Assembly: GCF_010448835.1 (NCBI RefSeq)
Contig: NZ_CP048409.1
Location: 1,243,501-1,307,500, forward strand
Direction of reading: 5' to 3'
Origin: Draconibacterium halophilum
GTDB taxonomy: Bacteria; Bacteroidota; Bacteroidia; Bacteroidales; Prolixibacteraceae
DNA length: 64,000 nt
Position numbers and translations under genes: made by a program. Below the pieces are notes generated by a model. That model worked only from the letters and a program-made list of their open reading frames with translations. It was not told where the DNA came from and did not search any database. Below are positions 37,767 to 46,204 of this stretch, in pieces. Positions within the stretch are counted from its first letter, which is position 1. Every line of letters starts with the position of its first letter.

Positions 37767-39155
37767 TTATTTCCATCCGCCACCAAGTGTGCGATACAAC
37801 GAAACCACAGCATTCAGTTGCTGCACCTGGTCGTTAACATCGCTCAGTTGTGCATTCAACAAACTTTGCTGGGCATTTAAAACTTCGGTATAGGTTGCCG
37901 ATCCGTAAACCAGCAATTCTTTGGTGTAGTCTACCGATTTCTCCAGCGCATCCAACTGTTTGTTGCGCAGCTCGATCTTTTGTATCGAAGCGTCGTACAT
38001 GCTTAATGCATCATTCACCTCTGCACCGGCATTCAGCAAAGTACTTTTGAAATTCAGCAGCGCCTCTTCTTGTTGTGCTTTGGCCACTTCCAAACGTGTT
38101 TTGTTGGCGCGCTTATTAAAAATTGGCTGAACCAAACCGTCTACAACATTGGCTGCAAACGATGTCGGATCAAACAAATCGCTAAGTTCCAGCGACTCTA
38201 AACCTGCATTTGCTGTAAGTGTAACCGACGGGTAAAAGTAAGCTTTGGCACTATTGGTCATATGGTAGGCGCTAATAACGCTGTATTCGGCCTGCATAAC
38301 ATCTGGGCGATTATCCAAAAGTTCTGCGGGAACACCTATTTCTAACAATTCGTGCGCCTGCTGATCCTCCAATTTTCCGCGTTCTACTTTTCCCGGAGTT
38401 CTGCCCAAAAGAATACAAAGTGTATTTTCGTTTTCTCGTATTTGCTGTTCAATATCCGGAATAGTTACTTCTGCCGCATAACGCGCAGCTTCACTTTGTA
38501 CCACTGCAGCACCCGTTACACTTCCGCTTTCTTTTAATGCTTTTATGGTTTCAACCAGTTCGGCACTGTTTTTTACGGTAGCTTTTGTAATCTCAAGCTT
38601 GGCATCCAATGCCAGCAAATTGTAATAAACCGAGGCCATGTTTGCAATCAGGCGCGTTTGCACCGCTTTGTGTGCGGCATCGGTGGCCAGATAATTGGCG
38701 TATGCCGATTTTTTGGCGTTGTTCAATTTCCCCCAGAAATCGATTTCCCAGCTACTTTGCAAAGTTATTTGCGATGCATTGTAATGGTCGGGGCCATTCG
38801 GGCTGGTAGCTTCCGAGTTTTTTACGTAAGTGTGGCCGGCCTTTCCCGACAAGGACGGAGCCAGTTGCGCTTTACTTTGGTAAAAATTCGACTCGGCAAC
38901 AACAACACGTTGAACTGCAGCTTGCAAATCAAGGTTGTTTCTTAATCCGTCGGCAATTAAACTGTCCAGAATCGGGTCGTTAAACAGGTTTTGCCAATCT
39001 TCGTTCGATAAGTTGGAATCGCTAATTTTTGCTTCTCCATACAAACCGTCAGTAAGATTTTTGCTTCGCTGGTATTGATTTGTTGTGCTGCACGAGAAGA
39101 ACAACACTGAAATACCGGCAATCAGTAATATATTTTTTATTGAATTTGTCTTCAT
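37767..39155 (-). CDS. RND efflux outer-membrane factor (NodT/OprM type)
   Basis: 462 aa. Outer-membrane exit duct of the tripartite pump. Lipoprotein signal MKTNSIKNILLIAGISVLFFSC; then the duplicated TolC fold with KNLTDGLYGEAKI, LRNNLDLQAAVQRV, SWEIDFWGKLNNAKKSAYA, VPAELLDNRPDVMQAEY and VDYTKELLVYGSATYTEVLNAQQSLL. Last gene of a minus-strand operon after the pump gene (21-base gap). Confidence 0.94.
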   Translation of the reverse strand: MKTNSIKNILLIAGISVLFFSCSTTNQYQRSKNLTDGLYGEAKISDSNLSNEDWQNLFNDPILDSLIADGLRNNLDLQAAVQRVVVAESNFYQSKAQLAPSLSGKAGHTYVKNSEATSPNGPDHYNASQITLQSSWEIDFWGKLNNAKKSAYANYLATDAAHKAVQTRLIANMASVYYNLLALDAKLEITKATVKNSAELVETIKALKESGSVTGAAVVQSEAARYAAEVTIPDIEQQIRENENTLCILLGRTPGKVERGKLEDQQAHELLEIGVPAELLDNRPDVMQAEYSVISAYHMTNSAKAYFYPSVTLTANAGLESLELSDLFDPTSFAANVVDGLVQPIFNKRANKTRLEVAKAQQEEALLNFKSTLLNAGAEVNDALSMYDASIQKIELRNKQLDALEKSVDYTKELLVYGSATYTEVLNAQQSLLNAQLSDVNDQVQQLNAVVSLYRTLGGGWK

Positions 39156-39175
39156 ATCTAATCTTTTCTAGCGGA

Positions 39176-42100
39176 TTAACCCAAACTATTCATTTCTGAA
39201 ATCTCTTGTTGTTCCTTTGGTTTTTTCACTTTTTCTTCTAAAATCTGGAAAACAACAAACATGGCCGGAATAACCAAAATCCCAATCAAAGTACCGATAA
39301 GCATACCGCCTACAGCTCCCGCTCCGATAGAACGGTTCCCATTGGCACCAACTCCGCTGGCGATAACCAGCGGAATCAACCCAACGATCAATGCAAACGA
39401 CGTCATTAAAATTGGGCGAAGTCGGGCAGTGGCACCTTCAACGGCTGCCTCGATAATCGACATACCTGATTCGCGTCGTTGTCGGGCAAACTCTACAATA
39501 AGAATGGCATTTTTTGCCAGAAGTCCGATAAGCATTACCAGCGAAATTTGCAGGTAAATGTTATTCTCAACACCTAAAATACGGGCAAAAATAAACGAGC
39601 CGGCTATACCAATTGGCAACGAGACAATAATCGAAAGCGGCATAATATAACTTTCGTATTGGGCAGCCAGCAGGAAGTACACAAAAATCAAACTCAAAAT
39701 AAAAATGATGATTGTTTGATTACCGGCATTGATCTCCTCGCGGGTGATACCCGAGAACTCGTAGTCGTAACCGGTTGGCAACATTTCTGCTGCTACCTCA
39801 CGTACAGCATCAATTGCATCTCCTGAACTAAAACCCGGATTTGGATTTCCGTTTACCGAAATTGCGGTGTACATATTAAAGCGGCTAATCGTTTCAGGAC
39901 CATAAACTCGTGTAAGTGTAATGAACTCTGAAATTGGAGCCATTTCTCCATTCCCGGTACGTATTTTAATGTTGTTTAAATCTTCAGGATTACCGCGGTA
40001 TTCGGCTTCCGACTGTACCATAACACGGTACTGTTTACCAAATCGGTTAAAATCGGATGCATAATAGCCGCCAATATAACCTTGCATGGCCGAAAGAACC
40101 GAACTTACCTGCAAGCCCGAGCGCATACAGCGGGCAGCATCAACATCAATTCGGTATTGCGGAAAATTGGTATTAAATGCCGTACGTGCATACTGAATTT
40201 CAGGCCGCTGATTTAAAACTCCAAGGAAATTATTGGTTACTTTTTCAAACTCCTTAATATCGCCGCCGGTTTTGTCTTCCAGTTGTAATTCAAATCCACC
40301 GGTAACACTAAAGCCCGGAACCATTGGTGGCGAGAAAATGATAATACGCGCACCTTTAATTTGCGAAGTAAGCATGTACAACTTTTGAACAATGCTGTTT
40401 AAATCCTGACCTTCGCCTTTTCTTTCTCCGAATGGTTTTAGTCCTGCAATTACCATGGCGTAAGGACTACCCTGCCCACCTAAAAACGAGAATCCGGTGA
40501 TAGCAGTTCGTCCGTTAATTTCGGGAATGGTTGCCAATATCTGATCAACTTGTTTGGCCACTTCAGCAGTTCTTTCTGATGAAGAAGCCGGTGGCATGGC
40601 AATATCAACAAACATTCGGCCGGTATCTTCTGCCGGAACAAAACCTGTTGAAGTTGTTTTCATAAGGTAGCCCAGCAATGCAACAAAAACTACGATCATT
40701 CCAGCTGCCAGCCATCTTTTGTTGATAAAGAAGTGGGTAACCTTTTTATATTTTCCGGTCATGGCTTCAAAAGCGGTATTAAAAGCCGTATAAAAACGCT
40801 TCATTACCCCCTTTTGTGCTTTTTCCTCTTTGCTGTGTGGTTTCAGAAACAGCGCACAAAGAGCCGGACTTAAGGTAAGCGCGTTAATTGCTGAAAGTAG
40901 AATTGCCACCGTTAGTGTAATACCAAACTGACGGTAGAAAACACCGGTAGTTCCTGTAATAAAAGTAACCGGAATAAACACCGCTGCCATTACAAGCGTA
41001 ATGGAAATAATGGCTGTTGAAATTTCGCTCATGGCGGAAATGGCCGCCGATTTAGCGTTTCGTGCGCCACCGTCGAGTTTGGCATGAACCGCCTCAACCA
41101 CCACAATGGCGTCGTCAACCACAATCCCTATGGCCAGAACCAGTGCGAATAAGGTTAGCAGGTTAATGGTGAATCCGAACAAATTCAGGAAAAAGAAAGT
41201 ACCGATAATAGAAACCGGAACCGCAATTGCCGGAATAAGTGTAGCCCTGAAATTTTGGAGGAATACGAATACCACAATAAATACCAGGATAAATGCTTCG
41301 AGTAGTGTGTGTAATACTTTTTCGATTGATGCATCGAGGAATTCGTTGGTGTTCATCAGTTCGATATAATCAACTCCCGGAGGAAATGATTTGGATGCTT
41401 CTTCCAGGGTGTTTTCTATTTCAAGAATCACATCTCTAGCATTCGAACCGGCAGATTGGAAAATTGCCATGGTAATACCTGGTTGTCCCTGTGTTTGCGT
41501 CATGGCGGTGTAATTCATCGATCCTAATTCCACCCGGGCAATATCTCTAAGGCGAAGAACATTGCCATCTTCATCCGATTTTATAACAATATTTTCAAAT
41601 TCTTCAGGCTGTGTCAATTTTCCCCGATAACGAATTACGTACTCAAAACTTTGATTGTTTTCGCTACCAAAACGTCCCGGCGCGGCTTCAAGGTTTTGGG
41701 CATTAAGGGCAGCAACAACATCCGAAGGCATTAAATGGTAACTCGACATAATATCCGGTTTTAACCAAATACGCATCGAATAGTCTTTTTGTCCAAATAC
41801 CAATGCCTCACCAACGCCGTTAATACGTTGCACTTGCGGCATCAGGTTAATTTTGGCGTAGTTTTGTAAGAATGTTTCATCGTACTTCCCATCTTTACTA
41901 TAAAGCGAAAATACCATTAACATGTTGTTCTGGCGCTTGGCAGTAATAACCCCGGCACGTGTAACTTCGGCCGGTAAAAGAGCATTGGCGCGTGTAACCC
42001 TGTTTTGCACATTCACTGCTGCCATGTCAGGATCGGTGCCCTGTTTAAAATAAACCTGTATGGTTGCAGAACCGTTATTACTTGCTGTTGAGCTCATGTA

Positions 42101-42328
42101 AATCATGTCTTCAACACCATTAATCTGCTCTTCAAGTGGAATAACAACACTGCTTAAAACAGTTTGCGCATCGGCACCGGTATAGTTAGCCGATACCCTG
42201 ATGGTTGGCGGAGCAATATCGGGGTACTGCTCGATGGGTAATGTGGTAATACCGAGTACACCCAGAATTACCAATAGGATTGAAATAACGGTTGAGAGAA
42301 CCGGTCTTTCTATAAATTTATTAAACAT
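39176..42328 (-). CDS. RND multidrug efflux transporter, HAE1 family
   Basis: 1050 aa. Proton-driven inner-membrane pump. MFNKFIERPVLSTVISILLVILG N-terminus, twelve TM segments in two sets, the periplasmic porter loops, and the proton relay motif GIVVDDAIVVVEAVHAKL in TM4; SGVGANGNRSIGAGAVGGM near the C-terminus is typical of AcrB/MexB. Length is normal. It lies between adaptor and outer-membrane factor. Confidence 0.97.
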   Translation of the reverse strand: MFNKFIERPVLSTVISILLVILGVLGITTLPIEQYPDIAPPTIRVSANYTGADAQTVLSSVVIPLEEQINGVEDMIYMSSTASNNGSATIQVYFKQGTDPDMAAVNVQNRVTRANALLPAEVTRAGVITAKRQNNMLMVFSLYSKDGKYDETFLQNYAKINLMPQVQRINGVGEALVFGQKDYSMRIWLKPDIMSSYHLMPSDVVAALNAQNLEAAPGRFGSENNQSFEYVIRYRGKLTQPEEFENIVIKSDEDGNVLRLRDIARVELGSMNYTAMTQTQGQPGITMAIFQSAGSNARDVILEIENTLEEASKSFPPGVDYIELMNTNEFLDASIEKVLHTLLEAFILVFIVVFVFLQNFRATLIPAIAVPVSIIGTFFFLNLFGFTINLLTLFALVLAIGIVVDDAIVVVEAVHAKLDGGARNAKSAAISAMSEISTAIISITLVMAAVFIPVTFITGTTGVFYRQFGITLTVAILLSAINALTLSPALCALFLKPHSKEEKAQKGVMKRFYTAFNTAFEAMTGKYKKVTHFFINKRWLAAGMIVVFVALLGYLMKTTSTGFVPAEDTGRMFVDIAMPPASSSERTAEVAKQVDQILATIPEINGRTAITGFSFLGGQGSPYAMVIAGLKPFGERKGEGQDLNSIVQKLYMLTSQIKGARIIIFSPPMVPGFSVTGGFELQLEDKTGGDIKEFEKVTNNFLGVLNQRPEIQYARTAFNTNFPQYRIDVDAARCMRSGLQVSSVLSAMQGYIGGYYASDFNRFGKQYRVMVQSEAEYRGNPEDLNNIKIRTGNGEMAPISEFITLTRVYGPETISRFNMYTAISVNGNPNPGFSSGDAIDAVREVAAEMLPTGYDYEFSGITREEINAGNQTIIIFILSLIFVYFLLAAQYESYIMPLSIIVSLPIGIAGSFIFARILGVENNIYLQISLVMLIGLLAKNAILIVEFARQRRESGMSIIEAAVEGATARLRPILMTSFALIVGLIPLVIASGVGANGNRSIGAGAVGGMLIGTLIGILVIPAMFVVFQILEEKVKKPKEQQEISEMNSLG

Positions 42329-42348
42329 ACTTTTTGGTTCTTAATTGA

Positions 42349-43527
42349 TTAATTGTTTGACGGTTGATTGTTTTCTTCAACTGCTTGTTGCCTGGCCAGT
42401 TGGGGTTTAATTTCCATGCCATCGCGGAGGGACGTAATTCCTTCAACAACAATTTTGTCGCCGGCTTTTAAACCTGACGTAACAACAAAAACGTCTTTCA
42501 AATCTCCTGCAATTATCTGAATCTCGGTATTTACAACTTTATTTTCGCTGTTGAGAACGTAAACAAAATGTTTTTCCTGTATTTCGTAACTGGCAGGCTG
42601 TGGAACCAGCAAAACATCTTTGTGGTATTCCGGTAACCGAATATTTCCACTTCCGCCCGAGCGTAGGTTTCCTTCAGTGTTAGGAAACGAAGCACGCATA
42701 TTTATAGCTCCGGTTTGCGAATCAACAATTCCGCTGGCAATTTCAATTTTACCTTTCTCGCTATAGGTTGATTTGTCGGGAAGAATTAGCTCTACTTCAG
42801 GCAGGTTTGCCAGTTTTTCGCGCATGTTGTTTCCTTGCAGTTCTTTTGTCATTTGTAAAAATACTTTCTCGTTTATGGAGAAATAGGCGCGCATGCTGGC
42901 AGTATTTGATACTGTTGTAAGCGGCTGGGTAACTGAGCTGCTTACCAAACTTCCAACGCGGTACGGAAAAGTTCCGATAATGCCTTTTGTTGGACTGGTA
43001 ATCATGGTGTACTGGAGATTGGCTTTTGCATTGGCTAAATTTGCCTGTGCCTGCGCCAGTTGTGCCTCGGCCGATTGTAAGTTTGTTTTTACCGATTCGA
43101 GCTGAAAATCGCTGACAATATTTTTCTCTACCAGCGGTTTTGTTTTCTCCACTTCGATTTTTGCAGTGGCAACCTGCGATTCGGCAACTTTAATCTGTGC
43201 TTCGGCTGACCGAACCTGTGCCCTGATATCGTTTGCATTAAGTTGAAAAAGAAGCTGGCCTTTTTTTACATAGTCACCTTCGTCAACAAATATTTTTTCG
43301 ATATAACCTGCAACTCTGGGGCGAATTTCAACAGTTTGTTCGCCTTCAAGTGTGGCCGGAAAATTTTGATAAAGAGTAATGTTTTGTGGTGTAACTTCTT
43401 GTACCAGGTATTCGGGAACCTGGCCTCCCATCGTTGGGTTGCTTCCTTGTTGGTTATTCGAACAGGAAGAAAAGATTAAAAGAATGGCAAGCAGTGCCAT
43501 GCTTGTAGGTTGTACAATTGTTTTCAT
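42349..43527 (-). CDS. RND efflux periplasmic adaptor (AcrA/MexA family)
   Basis: 392 aa. Lipoprotein signal ending SSCSNN, then the barrel-sandwich half-motif (AGYIEKIFVDEGDYVKKGQLLFQL), an alpha-hairpin of repeated A/Q-rich coiled coil, the TSPTKGIIGTFPYRVGSLV second half, and the MP domains. It is the first pump gene after marR (40 bases), same strand, so one operon. Confidence 0.95.
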   Translation of the reverse strand: MKTIVQPTSMALLAILLIFSSCSNNQQGSNPTMGGQVPEYLVQEVTPQNITLYQNFPATLEGEQTVEIRPRVAGYIEKIFVDEGDYVKKGQLLFQLNANDIRAQVRSAEAQIKVAESQVATAKIEVEKTKPLVEKNIVSDFQLESVKTNLQSAEAQLAQAQANLANAKANLQYTMITSPTKGIIGTFPYRVGSLVSSSVTQPLTTVSNTASMRAYFSINEKVFLQMTKELQGNNMREKLANLPEVELILPDKSTYSEKGKIEIASGIVDSQTGAINMRASFPNTEGNLRSGGSGNIRLPEYHKDVLLVPQPASYEIQEKHFVYVLNSENKVVNTEIQIIAGDLKDVFVVTSGLKAGDKIVVEGITSLRDGMEIKPQLARQQAVEENNQPSNN

Positions 43528-43567
43528 GTTTTTTGTGTCTATTGTATTATAATTTCTTATCCTTGTT

Positions 43568-44020
43568 TTAGCAGCACGACAGGCATTCTTTAAAACCTGT
43601 GTTATGCTGAATTTTTGAGATCACATGCTCAAAATTTGTTAGCTCTTCCTGCGAAATTCCATCTAAAAGTTCTGTTGAAACTTCTACTGATTTGGCTTTT
43701 AGTAACTCAAGCATTTCAATTCCTGCCTTCGTTAGCTGTAAATTTTTTTTTCGTTTATCTTCATCATCTTGCGTACGCATTACATACCCCAAATCAATAA
43801 GTGTATTAATCTGGCGCGTAACAATTGATTTGTCGCGTAAAAAGTGATTAGCAAGATCTTGTTGGGTAGATGCTGAATTTTCGTGGATGTAGAGTAACAC
43901 TACAAACTGTTCCAGCGTTAACTCTAAATTATTTTCCTTAAACTTTGCCATTAACTTATGGCGAACCAATTTCATGGTTTGCCCAAGCAAATAGGTCAAT
44001 GGTTCTTTTGTTTTCATCAC
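43568..44020 (-). CDS. MarR-family transcriptional regulator
   Basis: 150 aa winged-helix regulator: TLEQFVVLLYIHENSASTQQDLANHFLRDKSIVTRQINTLIDLGYVMR (recognition helix region) and the wing with RTQDDEDKRKKNLQLTKAG. Probably represses its own operon with the efflux pump in response to a small ligand. The C-terminal KECLSCC cysteine cluster (three Cys) is unusual and could be redox- or metal-responsive. It heads the minus-strand operon, back to back with the nifH promoter region. Confidence 0.93.
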   Translation of the reverse strand: MMKTKEPLTYLLGQTMKLVRHKLMAKFKENNLELTLEQFVVLLYIHENSASTQQDLANHFLRDKSIVTRQINTLIDLGYVMRTQDDEDKRKKNLQLTKAGIEMLELLKAKSVEVSTELLDGISQEELTNFEHVISKIQHNTGFKECLSCC

Positions 44021-44228
44021 TTTCTAGTTTTTCTGTGCTGCAAAGCTAAGACAAATTAGTTGCTAAAGTCAACTAGATTTTCAGATATTATTTAAAAAAA
44101 ATCTAAACAAATTGCAAAGTGTTGATAATCACTAGGTGTGTTGTGTTTTCTATTTGTTAACTTAAAAAGAGGCGTGGTATATACTTTTTAAGCTAAAAAC
44201 GATTCAAGAATCTGAAGTTATACCCTTT

Positions 44229-44344
44229 CCTACCTAAATGTAGGTTACCTCAATGTTAACACCCCGAATGCCCCTTAAACATGGGCTTCTTAAAATTTTC
44301 CACCTTATTGTGTGTATTACGGTTTCATTCTACAAAAATGTAGG
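44229..44344 (+). promoter_or_regulatory. Paired dyads upstream of nifH, candidate activator sites
   Basis: CCTAC-N6-GTAGG at 44229-44244 and the near-copy TCTAC-N6-GTAGG at 44329-44344 lie exactly 100 bp apart and share flanks (CTACnnAAATGTAGGnTTAC). They lie about 230 and 130 bp upstream of the sigma-54 promoter, the usual distance for enhancer-type activator sites. They do not match the proteobacterial NifA site TGT-N10-ACA. The role is inferred from spacing and symmetry. Confidence 0.5.
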
Positions 44345-44457
44345 ATTACTTCTCGTGAATTGTAATGAAAATAAAATTTTGAAAAATTTTTACAGACAGT
44401 AAATCAGTTAGTTAATTCAGGTTTGTGTGCCGGAAATATGTTGTCGAGCATATTTTG

Positions 44458-44473
44458 TGGCACCAATATGGCG
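44458..44473 (+). promoter_or_regulatory. Sigma-54 (-24/-12) promoter of nifH
   Basis: TGGCAC-CAATA-TGGC: GG at 44459-44460 and GC at 44471-44472 with the required 10 bases between. The -24 half is a perfect TGGCAC; the -12 half is TGGC instead of TTGC. It would start transcription about 25 bases before the nifH ATG, matching NifA control. Confidence 0.72.
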
Positions 44474-44511
44474 TAATGGCAATCAAACGATTTAACTTAA
44501 AATATAAAATC

Positions 44512-45336
44512 ATGAGAAAGATTGCAATTTATGGAAAGGGTGGAATTGGTAAATCAACCACAACCCAAAATACTGTAGCAGGATTAGTTGAAGCAGGTAA
44601 AAATGTAAAAGTTGTGGGTTGCGACCCTAAAGCTGACTCAACCCGATTATTATTGGGGGGTATGGCCCAGAAAACAGTGTTGGATACACTTCGCGAAGAA
44701 GGTGAAGATGTAGAGTTGGAAGACATTGTAAAAGTAGGATACGGCGGTGTTCGTTGTGTTGAATCAGGTGGTCCTGAACCAGGTGTAGGATGTGCCGGTC
44801 GTGGTATCATTACTTCTATTAATATGTTGGAGCAGTTGGGTGCATGGGACGAAAAATTCGAGCTTGACTACACTTTCTACGATGTACTTGGTGACGTTGT
44901 TTGCGGTGGTTTCGCCATGCCTATTCGCGAAGGTAAAGCAGAGGAGATTTACATTGTAGTATCGGGCGAGATGATGGCAATGTATGCCGCCAACAACATC
45001 TGTAAAGGTATTAAGAAATATGCTCAGGCAGGTGGTGTTCGTTTAGGAGGATTGATTTGTAACTCGCGTAAAGTTGATAACGAATCAGCAATGATTGAAG
45101 AGCTTGCCAGACAGTTGGGTACGCAAATGATTCACTTTGTTCCTCGTGATAATATGGTTCAGCAGGCCGAAATCAACCGTAAAACTGTTATTGAGTTCAA
45201 TGCAGAACATCCTCAGGCCGATGAGTACAGAGCCTTGGCAAAAGCGATCGACGAAAACGAAATGTTTGTAATTCCTGAACCACTTGAAATGGAAGTGTTG
45301 GAGAAATTATTGATCGACTTCGGGATTGCCAGCTAA
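44512..45336 (+). CDS. nifH: Nitrogenase iron protein NifH
   Basis: 274 aa from ATG 44512 (MRKIAIYGKGGIGKS); the longer frame from 44425 runs through the promoter. Homodimeric ATP-dependent reductase for NifDK. P-loop at residues 8-15, the [4Fe-4S] ligands Cys94 and Cys131 (GVGCAGRG; VVCGGFAMPIREG), and Arg97, the site ADP-ribosylated by DraT in some species. The sequence and context (nifI genes next) fit the anaerobe-type group (cluster III). Likely the most abundant message of the operon, followed by a REP hairpin. Confidence 0.98.
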   Translation: MRKIAIYGKGGIGKSTTTQNTVAGLVEAGKNVKVVGCDPKADSTRLLLGGMAQKTVLDTLREEGEDVELEDIVKVGYGGVRCVESGGPEPGVGCAGRGIITSINMLEQLGAWDEKFELDYTFYDVLGDVVCGGFAMPIREGKAEEIYIVVSGEMMAMYAANNICKGIKKYAQAGGVRLGGLICNSRKVDNESAMIEELARQLGTQMIHFVPRDNMVQQAEINRKTVIEFNAEHPQADEYRALAKAIDENEMFVIPEPLEMEVLEKLLIDFGIAS

Positions 45337-45349
45337 TTGTCTATCACGC

Positions 45350-45423
45350 TGTCATTTCGAACGAAGTGAGAAATCTCTTTCATCGAGGGAATAGATTTCT
45401 CCTCATTCTTCGTCGAAATGACA
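45350..45423. repeat. REP-type hairpin between nifH and nifI1
   Basis: Long imperfect palindrome bounded by TGTCATTTCGA and TCGAAATGACA, with inner AGAAATCT/AGATTTCT arms. Same family as 54241-54320. It could stabilise the nifH 3' end or attenuate readthrough, raising NifH over NifDK. Confidence 0.85.
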
Positions 45424-45467
45424 GGATATAACTCAATATTTTAAACTAAAGAAAAGGAGAATATAAC

Positions 45468-45794
45468 ATGTTAATGGTAAGAGCTATTATACGCCCGGAG
45501 AAATCAAGTAAAGTACTGAAAGCCCTGTTCGAGGCTGGATATATTGCAGTAACAAAGATCCCTGTTGTGGGACGTGGTAAACAGCGCGGTATTAAAATAG
45601 GCGATGTTACCTATGATGAACTTCCGAAAGAAATGTTGATCATGGTAATCAAAGACGAAGACAAAGACTTCGCTATCAGCACCATAATGGAAGCAGCGCG
45701 TAGCGAACCGAAAGGTGCCTTTGGTGATGGAAAAATCTTTGTAACCTCAGTAGACGAGGCCTACACCATCAGTCGCGGAACAAAAGAATTATAA
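45468..45794 (+). CDS. nifI1: Nitrogen regulatory PII-like protein NifI1
   Basis: 108 aa. PII-fold sensor that, with NifI2, binds NifDK and blocks NifH docking when ammonium is present (known from methanogens). PII trimer fold: MLMVRAIIRPEKSSKVLKALFEAGYIAVTK, the T-loop region VVGRGKQRGIKIGDVTYDELPKE, and the C-terminal GDGKIFVTSVDEAYTISRG. Location between nifH and nifD is the diagnostic order for nifI1/I2. Confidence 0.95.
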   Translation: MLMVRAIIRPEKSSKVLKALFEAGYIAVTKIPVVGRGKQRGIKIGDVTYDELPKEMLIMVIKDEDKDFAISTIMEAARSEPKGAFGDGKIFVTSVDEAYTISRGTKEL

Positions 45795-45812
45795 CCTTAA
45801 AACTGTACGACT

Positions 45813-46187
45813 ATGAAGATGGTATTGGCGATCATCAGGATCGATAAAATGAATGCAACAAAGCGGGCACTTACCGCAGCGGGCATTACTTCAATGACGG
45901 CCACCGGAAAAGTTTTTGGAAGAGGAAAAGGTGCCTGGGATGCCCAGGTAATGGAAGGTGCAAAAAAAGATATGCCAGAAGCACTTACGCACCTCGGGAA
46001 AGAACCCCGGCTGAGACCTCAGCGCGTACTAAATATTGCGGTTTCCGACCACAATGTGCAATTAACAATTGATACGATTATCGAAGTTAATCAGACTCCT
46101 GCTCCCGGCGATGGAAAAATATTTGTCCTTCCATTGGATGATACGTATCGGGTTCGCACCGGCGAAACAGGGACGACAATTCTTTAA
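45813..46187 (+). CDS. nifI2: Nitrogen regulatory PII-like protein NifI2
   Basis: 124 aa, partner of NifI1, with the longer T-loop typical of NifI2 (FGRGKGAWDAQVMEGAKKDMPE, then LGKEPRLRPQRVLNIAV). It senses 2-oxoglutarate and ATP and binds the nitrogenase complex. It starts 18 bases after nifI1 and 17 bases before nifD. Confidence 0.95.
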   Translation: MKMVLAIIRIDKMNATKRALTAAGITSMTATGKVFGRGKGAWDAQVMEGAKKDMPEALTHLGKEPRLRPQRVLNIAVSDHNVQLTIDTIIEVNQTPAPGDGKIFVLPLDDTYRVRTGETGTTIL

Positions 46188-46204
46188 TTAAAAAAGACAA
46201 AATT

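Noticed and set aside
44425..44511. Extended NifH N-terminus
   Set aside because: Runs through the sigma-54 promoter; MRKIAIYGKGG is the family start.
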